Assembly (NCBI RefSeq): GCF_000149955.1 | Contig: NC_030993.1 | Span: 2,012,562 to 2,076,561 of the forward strand | Direction: 5' to 3' | DNA length: 64,000 nt | From: Fusarium oxysporum f. sp. lycopersici 4287 | Lineage: Eukaryota; Ascomycota; Sordariomycetes; Hypocreales; Nectriaceae | Shown here: positions 45,779 through 57,529 of the stretch, piece after piece | How the letters are laid out: each line of letters opens with the position of its first letter | Position numbering within the stretch: position 1 is the stretch's first letter | The notes under the pieces: model-generated | The model's database searches: none | What the model saw: only the letters and a program-made list of their open reading frames with translations | Told to the model about the DNA's origin: nothing | Translations under genes and position numbers: made by a program

Positions 45779-48397
45779 CTTGAGCGACTGTACAAAAACA
45801 AAATTTCTCCAAAAAAAGGTAAATGGAGAAGAGTCTGAGAGAGAGAAGGAAGAAGGAGGAGGAGGAGGATAAAAGAGAGAGAACGAGAGGTTGGTGTTGG
45901 TGAGCTGAGGTGTGAGTGAGGTGACCTTGGGTTCGGTTTGGGTCTGGGCTTGGGGTCACTCGGAGATATACAAGTCACATAAACCAAAGACGTCACCTTT
46001 GGTCTAGGCCGATCATCCGTTGGTTAGTCACTCTCTTTTTGTTTTTGGAGAAGAGGAGGAAGAGAAAGGAAGTGAAGCTCCGATGGTGGTACGCGGAGAC
46101 GAGGGAAAGGTGAGAGAGAAAGAAACTATGACATGGCCTAGGTCAGGGCTTTATGAGAGACTCGAGTAACAAGAAGAGCCAGAGGAAGGCCAGTATCAGT
46201 TGCCAGGCAAACGACGTGAGTGAGTATAAGGAAAGTTGATGTCAGTGTGGCTGACTGCAAAGTCAAATCAGTTCAGTGATAGATCTCACAAAGGAAAAAG
46301 AAAAAGCGTCTGAAAACTCTCGTCTTGGCGATGGGAGTGGGAAAAGAGCAGATCATAAAGTTACAAAGATGACCAATTCTCTCTGTGTGTTAGTGACGAC
46401 AAAAGACAATGCATTCAAATCCATGACATGGCATGGCATGGCATGGCAATGGGCAATGGCTGATGAGAGGGGGAGGGACAAAGAGACGCACGCGGCATGG
46501 TGCCGTAAGTGGAGGTTTCTGGGCGGGGGTGACCTGGAGGCTAGAGCTGTGAGCGCTGTAACCGGCACCTCGACCCCTGTCATTTGAAGGTACCTATCTT
46601 TGGCTTCTAGACTTCAAGAGAGCTTTCCTTGGCTATTGCTGGGGGGCCACCCAACAACGTCTCAGAATCAGTTGATCAGATTAAGAGAGAGATAAGAGCT
46701 TGTGTTATTTGGTTACACATGAGTCGGGCTCTTTTTAACCCAACTCGGACTCGAGGGTTCAAGTCGTGGCTAGCATACACATAAAGCCATAAACAGATAC
46801 CAACTCAGCTGGACAACTCCCGTGGGCCCCTGTCATGATCAGGCGCCCTTTAAAACCAGGGTCTCTTTGGCTCTGTCTGGTCTCTGTTCTGTTCTGTTCC
46901 TCTGGTGGTCACGTCACGTCACGAAACAGCCTCCACTCTCTAGCGCAAGCTACTCTACTCATATCCAGAGCTAAGCTCCAAGTTAGTAAATATTCGGGGT
47001 AGACTTGACGCCTCAAAGTCCATCATCTTGTTCCTGAGCATCTACCGCAACCGTCAACTCGTGACTCGAGGCTGCAAAGCCTTGGACGAGTTGCTGTGCA
47101 ACAAACCAACAATTTTTGGTTTATTGACTTTGCTCGCTAGGAACAGAAACCTACATGCTCTAGGCACAGGTGCAGCGTCGTAGTGTGTTGACAAAGTCGC
47201 GTGTTTTGTTTTGCTGTCGGTGAAACGGTCGGCTACGTCCATTCTCCATTCTCTATGCTCCGTGCATGAGACGAGATGATGTGGTTGTTTCTAGGAGCCT
47301 CTTTTCTCTTCTCGGCTAATGATGTTAACAACTTTTTAGCTTCTGACACGTGAGAGCGTCAGGTGAGTCCCTTCAATCAGACACAGTGACCAAGTCTAAG
47401 CCTTCAGCTGTGTTCTCCATATCTAGGGTTCTAACGGCGGACTGCGGAGGCCCGCGGAGCCATCCATTCATATTACGCTACCTCCAATGATCGACCCTCA
47501 AAGTGCTTGCGCAACACAAGATACGAATACACCAATCAAGCTCGTATAAAGACGGCCTGAACAAAGATCCCTCTCTCGTACCTGATCTAAATCTAACCCT
47601 GCCCTGCCTCGGCAACGTAACGGGTCTGCAGATGCAGCTCCACGTTTCGTTTGGTTGACCTTAAAATAGATCCATTATTGATTGATTCCCTTGGACGTGC
47701 GTCGACCAAGCTTTTTGGCCTTGTTTGTTCGTCACTTCTCCCTATCCAAAGGGCTAAAGAGCTGAAGGGGCTGCTTGAGGTTGAGATCAACAATCCCTTG
47801 GGCAAAAGGGATAACCTCATCCTCGATTGTATCTTTAAATCAAGTTTAAGCTTGTATTCAAGTTAAATTAATGACTTGTGATTGTCGGGCTTGGGCATCG
47901 CTTCATCGGCGTTACCGCTATCCAGCCTCAAAGTTAGGGATTGCCAGAACCGGACGTGTAATTGTGCCACCACCGCGATCTGGTCAAACATGGCGTTTTT
48001 GATCCATGCCACTTCTGGCTTGCCCGGATCCAGGCACCGAATTCAGTTTTGTAATTCTGATTGTATTGTGATTCTATCCGTGCGTCTGTACATAGGTACT
48101 GACTTCAGTGACTTGTGATTCTGCCTTAATAGCACCGGTTTGGGCTATAGTGGAGGCTTCGTTGTGACATTCGTCTAGCCTTTTCATTAGTACGCGCGTG
48201 TCCTATTTCCAATGCGTCTATTTGAACTCCGCTGTACGTCCATGTTTATCCAAAAGGCCGTTACCTCCCTGATCAACCCGCCCAAAGCAATCCCTCAAAA
48301 CAAGGCAGTGAATGTTACGCTATATCCAATCATCATCTGTGAATCATTGTCTCGGCTCATAAACTCGATCCAGTCTGTTGGTCGTACCCACGCTCAA
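45779..48397. other. Intergenic region, RING promoter to RS-protein 3' end
   Basis: About 2.6 kb. 45820-45900 and 46050-46120 are purine-rich on the plus strand, meaning CT-rich in the direction of the RING gene, as expected for its promoter. An ATGGC pentamer is repeated four times at 46428-46447. A GC-rich composite motif lies at 47437-47461. No convincing gene seen. Confidence 0.4.
46428..46447. repeat. ATGGC pentamer, four tandem copies
   Basis: Four perfect copies in the RING gene upstream region, followed by imperfect AATGGGC copies. Confidence 0.7.
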
Positions 48398-49601
48398 CTA
48401 AACTTCTGGCTGGGCCACTCCGTCTGACCCGATCACCTTGCCAACATCCCAAGCCCTCTTCTCCCCAGCCTTGGACCATTGCACACTTTCCGCAGACTTT
48501 TCATCTGCACCACTCGCACGCTGTATTTGCTCATCTGCAAAACCGGCGTCTTTTAGACGTTGCTCCTGATTTTGTCGTAGCTTTTGGCGGTCTCTAAACG
48601 CCTCAACAGCATCATCCCAGTCATTGCCAACCTCATCTTCATCCATTTGTATGTCAGTCTTGGGATCGTATGTGTCTGAAAACCGTCGATCGATACCCGA
48701 GGACCCTCCCACTGTTCCTCGACCCCGGTATTTCGGGGGCGGTGCGGGTCCCATCAGATCTTCCATAGCATCCGATCCCTCTTCTTCCTCTTCCTTCCGC
48801 TTGCGGTCCTCATTCTTTTCCAGAGGCGATCGATGTCGATGCCAACTCCTAGATTCCCTGGGCGATCGAGACCGTCGTCGGCTTGAAGGTGATCTAGACC
48901 TGTCTCTCCGTTTATGACTGCGACGATGATGCCCTTCTTCTTCGGAAGCTCTGTCTCTGCTCCGTGATCTATCGCGCCGTCTGTGATCTCTTCGTGACCT
49001 ATCCGACCGTCTCGATTCATCGTCAGTCTTACCGCGACGATCGTCGCGCGACAGTCGACCCTGTCGTCGCCGCTCGCTGCGTTTATCTATAAAAAGGTCG
49101 TCTGATTTCTGGTCATGTTCGCGTTCCTGCTTTCGATCCTTGTCGGTACGTTGCGAATTTCTCCTTGAAGAAGGGCCAGCCTCATCTTCATTTCTTGGCC
49201 GTTTCTTGCCGCCTAGGATGGCATGAATATCGCCCATCTGGCGCCGTCGAATATCATGGACACTCGGGTTTGTCTTGCGCCGCTTGATTTCTTCCGTGCG
49301 CTCGAGATCCTTGAGCCGTGCCTTGGACTCGGCGGCCTCTTTGGCTAGCAGCGCCTTGTTGTGATTGTCGGTATCCTTTATAATGTGTCGTAGAAATCGG
49401 GTGTTGGGTTTCATCATATTCGCAGGTCTGAAGCCATGTCAGCAACAGACTTGCCAGAATTGGTGGGTGTATGTATTACTTCTTATTCGTGCGATATGCT
49501 TCCATACCCATGGCTGAATATTTGAGAGAGCAGTCGCTTGCCTCTTGCGCCAAGAGGTCCGCAACATAATCATCGGTTAAAATTTCGTCGTTCTTTGACA
49601 T
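48398..49601 (-). CDS. RS-rich nuclear protein, probable splicing-related
   Basis: Exons 49480-49601 and 48398-49427 (52-nt GT-AG intron) give 383 aa. The N-terminal 110 residues look like a conserved domain: DDYVADLLAQEASDCSLKYS, AMGMEAYRTNKKPANMMKPN, then TRFLRHIIKDTDNHNKALLA. The middle (about 120-255) is an arginine/serine-rich RS domain (RDRSRSRD, RDRSRSPSSRRRSRSPRES). The C-terminal part has another conserved-looking block, MGPAPPPKYRGRGTVGGSSG followed by IDRRFSDTYDP, and ends with an acidic then Lys/Arg/Gln helical region. RS domains are typical of nuclear pre-mRNA processing factors, so a splicing role is inferred. I do not recognise a named orthologue. It is head-to-head with the Sos7 gene, 303 bp between starts. 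Confidence 0.85.
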
Positions 49602-49904
49602 CGTTGATCGGGTTCGAGAGCTCAGGAGACGCGCCAGTCGCAAGATATGTATATCGCCCCGAAATTGCGCCAAAAAGAGGTTGTAAGTTGAGGTTGCAGC
49701 TCTTGTGTTTGGCTAGAAGTGCTATGCATTGATGTCAGCAGTCTTCTGCCCCTCCACACCGCCTGTGGCCCAAACGGTATTCCACTAACCCAAATTAGGT
49801 TTCGAAGTAAACATATCCGCGTCCAACTAAACACAATCAACTTTCTATCACGAACCTAATAATTGGTCTTATTGTGTCACGGTATTCCCGTCCCTCTACT
49901 CATA
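49602..49904. promoter_or_regulatory. Compact bidirectional promoter, RS protein / Sos7
   Basis: Only 303 bp separate the two start codons of divergent genes, so the promoters and leaders must share or abut. No other feature recognised. Confidence 0.5.
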
Positions 49905-50756
49905 ATGAGTCAGCCAGACCCAGAAAAGGTTCTTGAAACCCTGAACAAACTTCAGTCATCACAAGAAATCTCAATTATAAAACTAAGTGAACCCATCTCA
50001 AGCTCAAGGCCTCAAGATGCCCGGCAACGAACATCAGATGCATCAAATTCAGCCTTTGACGCGCCAACTCCCGCAGGCTTAACAGCCGATCTAGCACACT
50101 ACAAGGAACTCTTCGCCAAACTGCGCTTTTCATATGTGCAACAAGTCACAAAGGAAAAGTTCATCCGAGCCATTGTCGGCGACCCACCAATGATTGTCAC
50201 AATGGAAGAGAATCTGGAGCTTGAAAAGGAAAACGCCGTTGCCAAGAAGCAACTCAAAGAGCTAAAGACGGAAGTGGCGGATATGGTGGCAGATCTTGAG
50301 AGGAGAGGTATCGAGCTTAGCCAGAAGTACGAGAATGTGCAACTTGAATCGGCAAAGCTGCGTGAGATGCCTACAAAGATCGAGGATTTGGAAATGCGAA
50401 TTGAAAAATTACGCACAGAACTAGAGACCCCAGAAGGATCCGCCCCCAGCATGAATCTGCCTCTAGCCAAAACTCAGGATCTTGTCAACCAACGCAAGCT
50501 CGAACAGCAGGAACTCGCGCGAGAGCTGGAGTCCTTACAAGCCAAGGTCCCTCGGAAGAGAAAGGAGGCTGAAAGACTTCGTGTTGAACTGCAGCCTCTT
50601 GAGAACAAGCGCCAAAATAGCGCGACTGCTGCGCGTGAGGCGAGGAGGAGAAAGGAGGCCGCTTTGGGTGGTGCAGCGGATGACCTGGAGGAGAGAGCTC
50701 GCTGGTGGAGAGCGAGCGAGGGTGTGTTGACGCAAGTTTTGGATATCAAGAATTAA
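49905..50756 (+). CDS. sos7: Kinetochore protein Sos7
   Basis: Single-exon gene, 283 aa. The diagnostic Sos7-type block lies at about 62-100: HYKELFAKLRFSYVQQVTKE then KFIRAIVGDPPMIVTMEEN. After it the protein is almost wholly coiled coil to the C-terminus (for example LEKENAVAKKQLKELKTEV and RKLEQQELARELESLQAKV). In fission yeast Sos7 localises to the kinetochore and supports Mis12/KMN assembly; the coiled coil fits such a structural role. The N-terminal 60 residues are Ser/Pro-rich. ATG 49905 is the first ATG in frame. Family recognition rests on the FAKLRFSYVxQVTKEKF motif. Confidence 0.85.
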   Translation: MSQPDPEKVLETLNKLQSSQEISIIKLSEPISSSRPQDARQRTSDASNSAFDAPTPAGLTADLAHYKELFAKLRFSYVQQVTKEKFIRAIVGDPPMIVTMEENLELEKENAVAKKQLKELKTEVADMVADLERRGIELSQKYENVQLESAKLREMPTKIEDLEMRIEKLRTELETPEGSAPSMNLPLAKTQDLVNQRKLEQQELARELESLQAKVPRKRKEAERLRVELQPLENKRQNSATAAREARRRKEAALGGAADDLEERARWWRASEGVLTQVLDIKN

Positions 50757-53700
50757 GAGATGCGAACATGAATGAAGATATGAGATATCACGATAGGGTC
50801 GGCGTTGTGAGCATATGGGGCACGGAATAGGGGTAGGGGCGTTTAGCATTTTTAATGCTACCTGGCCCTTGTTATTGCCTTGGCAGGGTGGCCCTTTTAA
50901 TCATTTAATGTCGAAAATTCTACGGCACGTTCTCTGCGATTGTATACAATGTAACTTGCGACATGCTCTGATGCAAACAGGTGCCTTTAGCGTGAAGCCT
51001 CGATCAGGTTTTTACAGTACCATGTAGTCAACCATACCGAAACTACACTCCCATTAGAAATTGAGGTGCTTTCTTGAAAACTATCATGCTTCAATATAAC
51101 GGTGCTATGGATTCAAACTCTTGTGATCTACCCTTCAAGACAAATATGTTCCTAGAACCCAGACCCATATGCTCAATTTTACAACGTGGACATATTTGAA
51201 ATGTCTCTATATAATACCTTGAGTCGCTCTCAACATGCTGTCTACTGGCTCTACAGGCAGCTTGGAAGCCTAAGATTGGTTCTTGATACTCCTGAGCCCT
51301 ACATGCACACAGCCACAGATGATGGTAAGAGTTTATCATTCCCAGGCACAACAACAACCGATATATGGCAAAGTTAGTTGCTCGTTGATGAGGAAGACAG
51401 CAAGTTCCATATTTCATACATGTAGGGGATCTTGAAATGCTAGTGACAACTTTCTTTAATGAGTATAGACGCAAGTCAATGACTGTTTGAGGTACGTGAG
51501 GTTAACAACTACCTCTACTAGCAGGACGGCTCTTATAACTATTTCGGTGCTTGTAAATAAATAAGATCCTGCAAGATAATATCATATAAGCGATACTGTC
51601 TTCTTCTTGCGAATCAGGTTGAGGATTGTAGTCTTCCAGCTGAGTGTCGAAGTCACAGAGGTGGCCACCAAGTCTGAAAAGGCATCTTCCCATTTGACTA
51701 CCAACAGAGCTATAAGTGTATCTCAATAAAACGCTATACTCGGGCATCTATTTCTAACCCAGCAGGTGTAGAAATGCCGATTTTAGTTTAACTCGGCCCC
51801 TTCTCGATCATGACAGTCTAGTCCCTTCGATAACCGTTACCTATACGTAGCCAGCCAGGAAGTATTTACAGATATCATTTAGCTTTGCATCAACCCTGAC
51901 TCTCTTAAATGGAGGGATTATTCTTGCAAGCTAAGCAAATAATGCCAGATGCTGTAAGAGTATTGCGCTTTAGATAAGAATATAAGGATACTGGTCTATG
52001 GTAGTGATATAATATGGTGGCGTACTGTGAGTTCTATCTCGAGAATACCGAGATTTTCATTATCAATAGGAATAAGTACCCTACTCGAGTGCCTTCAATC
52101 TCGATCCTCGAGTCTATGAGAGTTCCTCGGCCAGTAAACGAACAGTCCTTCCCATATCAGGAAAACATCGATAGCATCAAAGACTTCAAGCGGACTTTGA
52201 AAGCATCCATGCCTCCTCTATAGCTGTAATCGGAGTATGTAGAGTACTGAACATGAGGAAAGAGACGGGCTGAGTGGGAGTGAAGTGCCAAAGTAGAGTC
52301 ATGAGCAAGACACAAACTGTTTCAGCAAAGTCCCATCTCTTACCTTGATCAAGTAGACCTCTCACCCGGAACTTGGATTATGATCTCAACCCTCAATTCA
52401 GTACGATATCGTACTATTTTTGGTTCTCCTATGGGCTATGTATACTCCCTCTTTGTGAAATCTCACCAAGATCATTATGTTGTGCACTAGCGAGGATACA
52501 CCACTAAATCAACGCCTCTCTGTATAATGTCTACATACACAACAGAGGTTCATGCTAGGAGTTCTTGATCTCACTATCGCCGTGATGGATATGTTCCTGA
52601 CTGTGTCGTTTCATAAGATAAGGGAGCATCTCATCTAAGGGCATAAAACCATGACAGTAGAATAGGCGAATTTCATGCTTCCTCTCTTGACAACTCGAAA
52701 TCCATTCCTTGTTGGGACATTTCTCGGATACATATGCTCACTCGGGCTCCACTCAAAGTTGAATATCAATAAATCTCCTATCTGTTGGCCGACTTTACTA
52801 ACAGGGGACAAGAAAGTAATACAATTGCAGTGTTGGCGCCAGCTCAACGTGGCTGACATGAGGGCTTACAAGCATGACATTGATATCATGTAGTAATAAA
52901 TACATGTAGCGTAGATCCTATTTTCTGATTGGGTTCCAGACTTTGCCAGCAGATGAAGTCAGCACTAGATCTACGGGGTTTATGAAGCTAGGTTTTGAGG
53001 GTATCTTGTCATATCCAATGCCTACGAAGCGAACATGGTGGTAAGAAACATTAATAGGTACAGTTCAACTCGATGAGTGCTTTGATGAGCAAGGCATAGG
53101 AATAGTTGCAGTCAGTCAACATCAGATGGTTCGACTTGAATATGCTCGGCCACAATTTGAAGCCTTGTCAGTCACTAAAACCAATACGCGTACTCATTTT
53201 ATCCATGAGAGAGTTTCAGAGGATGCAAAATGTTTACGCGGAGAATAGCAAAGCCCGACCCGCATACGCAATGCGTTTTTACGGACAAATCAACTGCGCG
53301 ACACTGACTTTCAAACGCCGGGACCCGATAATCAAAAGGCGTCCGTCTAACAAGCTGTCGCTATTATTTTGTCGCTCAAGGGTTCAGCAACCTCCATAGC
53401 CACAGCCAAGACCGAGGGGGAACATTGACCGAGCCAAGGCCAAGGCCAGGGCCGCCAAAAGACAAGACATGTTCCCAAGGCTTGGCTGCCTCTCATTCTC
53501 GGGTTGTTCCACGTAAACAGAGTTTGGGAGGGGGATTTCGTATCTCGGGTCCTTGAGTCCATTCCATGCACGTGCGTGGGTGCGCCCTCTCGACACAGCA
53601 CAGCTTGACCTTGACCAGAGCTTACTTACTTCAGGCAGGGGGTCAGGACGACCCTGATTGGTCGAATGGGTTTACCCAAAACGGGTTGCATGTAGCGCGC

Positions 53701-56700
53701 ACCCGCTGATTCATCGGGGAGTCGAATACGGCCTCTACCTGCGTAGTACGGCGTATTTGCTTGGTAGAGTTTTCCCCCAAGTGCCTTGGCTGTCGTGGTG
53801 ATACGTGGACGGGCGGTCTGAGCCTCTCTGTCAGGGAAATGAGAGACTTGGCTTGAGTTAACGTTAAACGATGGATGCTATGCCTTGCCATGTTTGAGAA
53901 CGAGTTTAGCTGCGGGGTGTGTTCGGAAACTGGTGGGAATCATTGGAAGAGTTGAACGAGTATGGTTCAATATGACAGGGACCTTGCGGGTGTAACGTGA
54001 GGTGAGGGTGAGTACCGGTATTGTATGTATTGTATGTATTGGATGAGGCTTGGACTCGGTGTTGAACATGCATGCGTACATACGAAAATGAAGTTGAAAA
54101 TGTTGGTTTGAGGTGCCGATCTGTGTGAAACCCTGGTTGTGAATCATCAAGGTTGAGTACACAGTCGGCATGATTACTAGGTACGTATATTGGAGTTGAT
54201 CTGGCCTCAAGGTATAAACATGCTGAGAATTGAACATGTTGCTGGTACGTATAATGCATCTTGTATGTCCATCACTGAAACCCTCCCATATCGTTCTCGC
54301 TATCGCTATCACATCGCTTCGCTTCGCATCGCATCGCTCTTGCCATGTGCGGCACGGGAGTTATGCTTGCCCGCCGCTCCCGCATCCCGGCCCCACATCT
54401 ACACCGCGTGGCCGTAACGAGCGAGGCCCACATGTGACCTTTTATGTGATTTTCTGTGATTTTGCATCGCATCCCCAATGTCACAATGCGACTATGCGAA
54501 AACGCGTATCTCGAAAGAGAACTCGAATATTCCCTCAGCCTCAGATCATTGAGACGCATTGGGCAGTCGTTCTGCATTGGGTGTGAGATCATGATTGACT
54601 TCTCGAGTAGAACCTAACGTAGTAAAGACTAATAATAAACGAGCTTTGCGAAGAATGTAGCTGTGTCGATCGACACCTGATTCATCCCACGCAATTCGCT
54701 TAGTTTACGAACGTTACCTGATGGTTGAAACTCAATGCTCAAGTCCAAGACAAAGAAAGGCAAAAGCAAAGGCAAAGACGCAAGGCGTAGCGCAATCTGA
54801 TCTACTCAATCTGGATCGCGCAAAGATTTCTCCAAAGAGTCATCGCCGAACAAGGAGAAGGAGGTCAAACCCTGAATCTACCACACAAAGCATTATCCCC
54901 AAAAGGCAAACAGTCCTAAGTCTCAAGCGACACACCTGATCTGATCTGATGTGATCTGTCTGGTATGATGTGAATCGAATGTCTCTTACCCCTTATTATC
55001 CAGCTCCTTTTTCTCCATTCATATCCCATCCCAACCCTAACCCGCCTGTTGGCCGAGGCCGTCACCGTCCGTTAACCCCACAGCAGCCGGAGGGTAGCAA
55101 AAGCCCGAAAGCCGGACCCCAGTTTGACCCCCCATTTTTCTTTTTGGGTCTGTTTCTGATTTTCTGAGTCTCAGACTCTGAGTCTGAGAGTCTGAGATGA
55201 GACGGGGCGAATGCGAGGTTGGATCTCCAACTCCGCAGTCCGCGTCCGCGGAGCCCCAAGTGCCCCGCGGACAATCAAATCAGTCCGCACCGCGAAACGC
55301 AAACATGACAGATTCAGAACAAGAAAGACACCTCCTGACTATTTTCGCTCTCAACAAGGATTCTTGACGCCATGAATAACCTTGTTAACTATTGAGTTGA
55401 CTGTCTGTCAATGATATTGCTCCTCTCATAATAAAGTTTGTTCACTGTTTGTTGTGGTACAGTCCCACTCACTGCCTTTTGCTACTGTAGCAATCCATGG
55501 ATGGTGTTGGTGTGTAATCATGATGATGCTGTCGTATGTTGGGGCACTCGCTTGCAGTCAAGTGCAGTCCAGTCACTCAGTGCAGGATGAGCTCGTCTTG
55601 TAATAAATGCCACTAGAGGGCGGCATCATCAGTAAGCGTCAGCTTCAAATGTCTGTCTCTTTCGTCCGTTGTTTGGTCCGACACGGGTCTTGGTCGCCCG
55701 CCCAACAGCACATCGCATCACCAACTGCACCTTAACTTAGGGCTGACGCTGGGTGACACACATTCCCAACCTTGTTCGAATGGCGTTTTTGTTGCTCTGT
55801 GACAAGCCAAATACCCGCAGCGGTATCCGTGGACAGTACGCCTAGTTCAGTAAAAGGGCGCCAGCGGAATTCATATCAGCCCGTCTCGCGCGTGTATTAC
55901 TCAACCCGTAGCTAATAAGTCATCAATTCGGCCGCCCCTTAACCCAATGGATCTTATACCCAGACTGGCAGTCTTTTCGACACTACCTCGCGCAGTATCC
56001 GTACAATGTACGTACAGTCGAATTTCTAGATGTTCTGCTATTGTAAGCAGTATCGTCAAATTTCCAATCATATCCACCTCGTCGTCTACCGTACCCAGCA
56101 GCCTCAATAGGATACACCAAAGCAGCCAATCACGCAGAGACTTCCCTCGTGGGACTGCAGATGATGGATGATGACTCTTATGCCCATGGGGACTAACGTT
56201 AATATCTAGCACAAAAGGGGAATGCGAGTCTACGGGTCATTGGCCGTTGGTCACCGGCACATTACAGCTCTGCCGGATTTACGGCTCAACGTGCATCTTT
56301 CTCAATAGAGATTCCCAAGGCTCTGCGCCTTAGCTCCGGGTTTCCGTGCTAGCACCAAATAAGCAGAGAGAGAGAGGTGTGTGTTTAGAATATGCCATTG
56401 ACGTGCTATTTTTTAGAGCTTAGCTGCAGTCTAAGACTGACTGTCTAATGATAACAGAATAATTCTTTATCATGCATTCGGCCTTTTTTTGTTTCTCATC
56501 AAGGTCGAGCTTGATTTGCAATCACCCTAGCAAAGCTGATTCATTGATTAGCTTAACCATAACCGTTAAGAATAACCACGTTTACCAATTCGATCAATCA
56601 CAAATGGTCCGTGCCTAGTTCGGGCAAATGTTAGAAGTGTGTGTACGTGTGTCCACGGCATTTGCAAGGGACCGGAATTTGACAGCTCGGTGATTTGCGC

Positions 56701-57529
56701 TATGGATCTTCAAAGGGCCCCGAATCAAAGAACTAGAGAGAAGAAAGGGGACCAGGGATTGCCAAGCAAAGAGTCGGTCGAGACCATCTCAAAGTGACGT
56801 GTGGTCAAATGCTCTATGATCTGATGGAGGGGGGTTGATGTGCCTGTGGCTTATTAGATACAGTAATAAAGTATTAAAGGATTAACGATATGCTTTTGCG
56901 GGCGACTGAAAGGGCATGGTAAGATTGATGTGACTGCATCCCCACAGTGACAATGAGATATGTGATGAGACAGCAATGGACATGTACAATTCAGTAGCGA
57001 TGGGGCAATCTGATCTGATAATTTAGGGAGTCGGATTAGGTATGTATCCATATGATATGTACAAGTCTATCCAAAATATGCATCCTTCTCAAAGCCCTAT
57101 TCCTATCCTATCATGTTCTCCCTCCAATGGCGTTATTTTTGTCTCAACTTTAGCTCTCTGTGCTACAAAAGGCTTGTGCCATGATCGTGCTCGTGGTTGT
57201 CATTCCACATCCATCTTCTCTGTATCATGCAATCTCCAAATCACCACGTTGCCCTGCCCTATCCTGTCCTGTCGTGGCGTCGAGCTGGGGAGCTTTGTAC
57301 AAGTATTCCCATATCCCGTCGGCAGTCGGAAAACATACAACGCCGCACCGAACCTCACACGTGTGAGGTGAAACCGTGCCTTTTAACACCAAACCCCCAA
57401 GGGTATAAACCCAAACAAGAAATGAAAGCCCAGAAAAAATTGAATCCCGATAAACACCGTGCCGCGTGACAAATTTTGACGTAACAAAGATGGCCGTAAA
57501 CAAGTCTATAGTATTGTACAGTCAAGTGT
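50757..57529. other. Gene-free region of about 6.8 kb
   Basis: No credible gene found on either strand. 51000-53100 is AT-rich with many stops and short unrelated frames; it could be an old degraded (RIP-affected) repeat, but no transposase or terminal repeat is recognisable. 53400-57500 is less AT-rich and contains short repeats: a tATTG/TATG tandem near 54018-54040, TCTGAG repeats at 55164-55196, and a GC-rich motif at 55231-55255. It lies 3' of the Zn2Cys6 gene and 3' of Sos7, so the regulatory content is unclear. Confidence 0.4.
55164..55196. repeat. TCTGAG direct/inverted repeat cluster
   Basis: CTGAG-T-CTCAG forms a short palindrome at 55164-55174. Three further TCTGAG copies follow to 55196. 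The tract is about 33 bp in total. No known function. Confidence 0.6.

Noticed and set aside
46700..46780. Possible tRNA suggested by GGGTTCAAGTCG
   Set aside because: No cloverleaf could be drawn; stems around the box do not pair.
51091..51474. 127-codon minus-strand frame in the gene-free region
   Set aside because: Composition and residue usage look noncoding and no family is recognisable.
52014..52223. 69-codon plus-strand frame in AT-rich DNA
   Set aside because: Isolated short frame with no family resemblance; probably chance or decayed sequence.
51000..53100. Degraded transposon
   Set aside because: AT-rich and gene-free, but no terminal repeats, target duplications or transposase/reverse transcriptase motifs are visible. 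Dinucleotide RIP indices would be needed.
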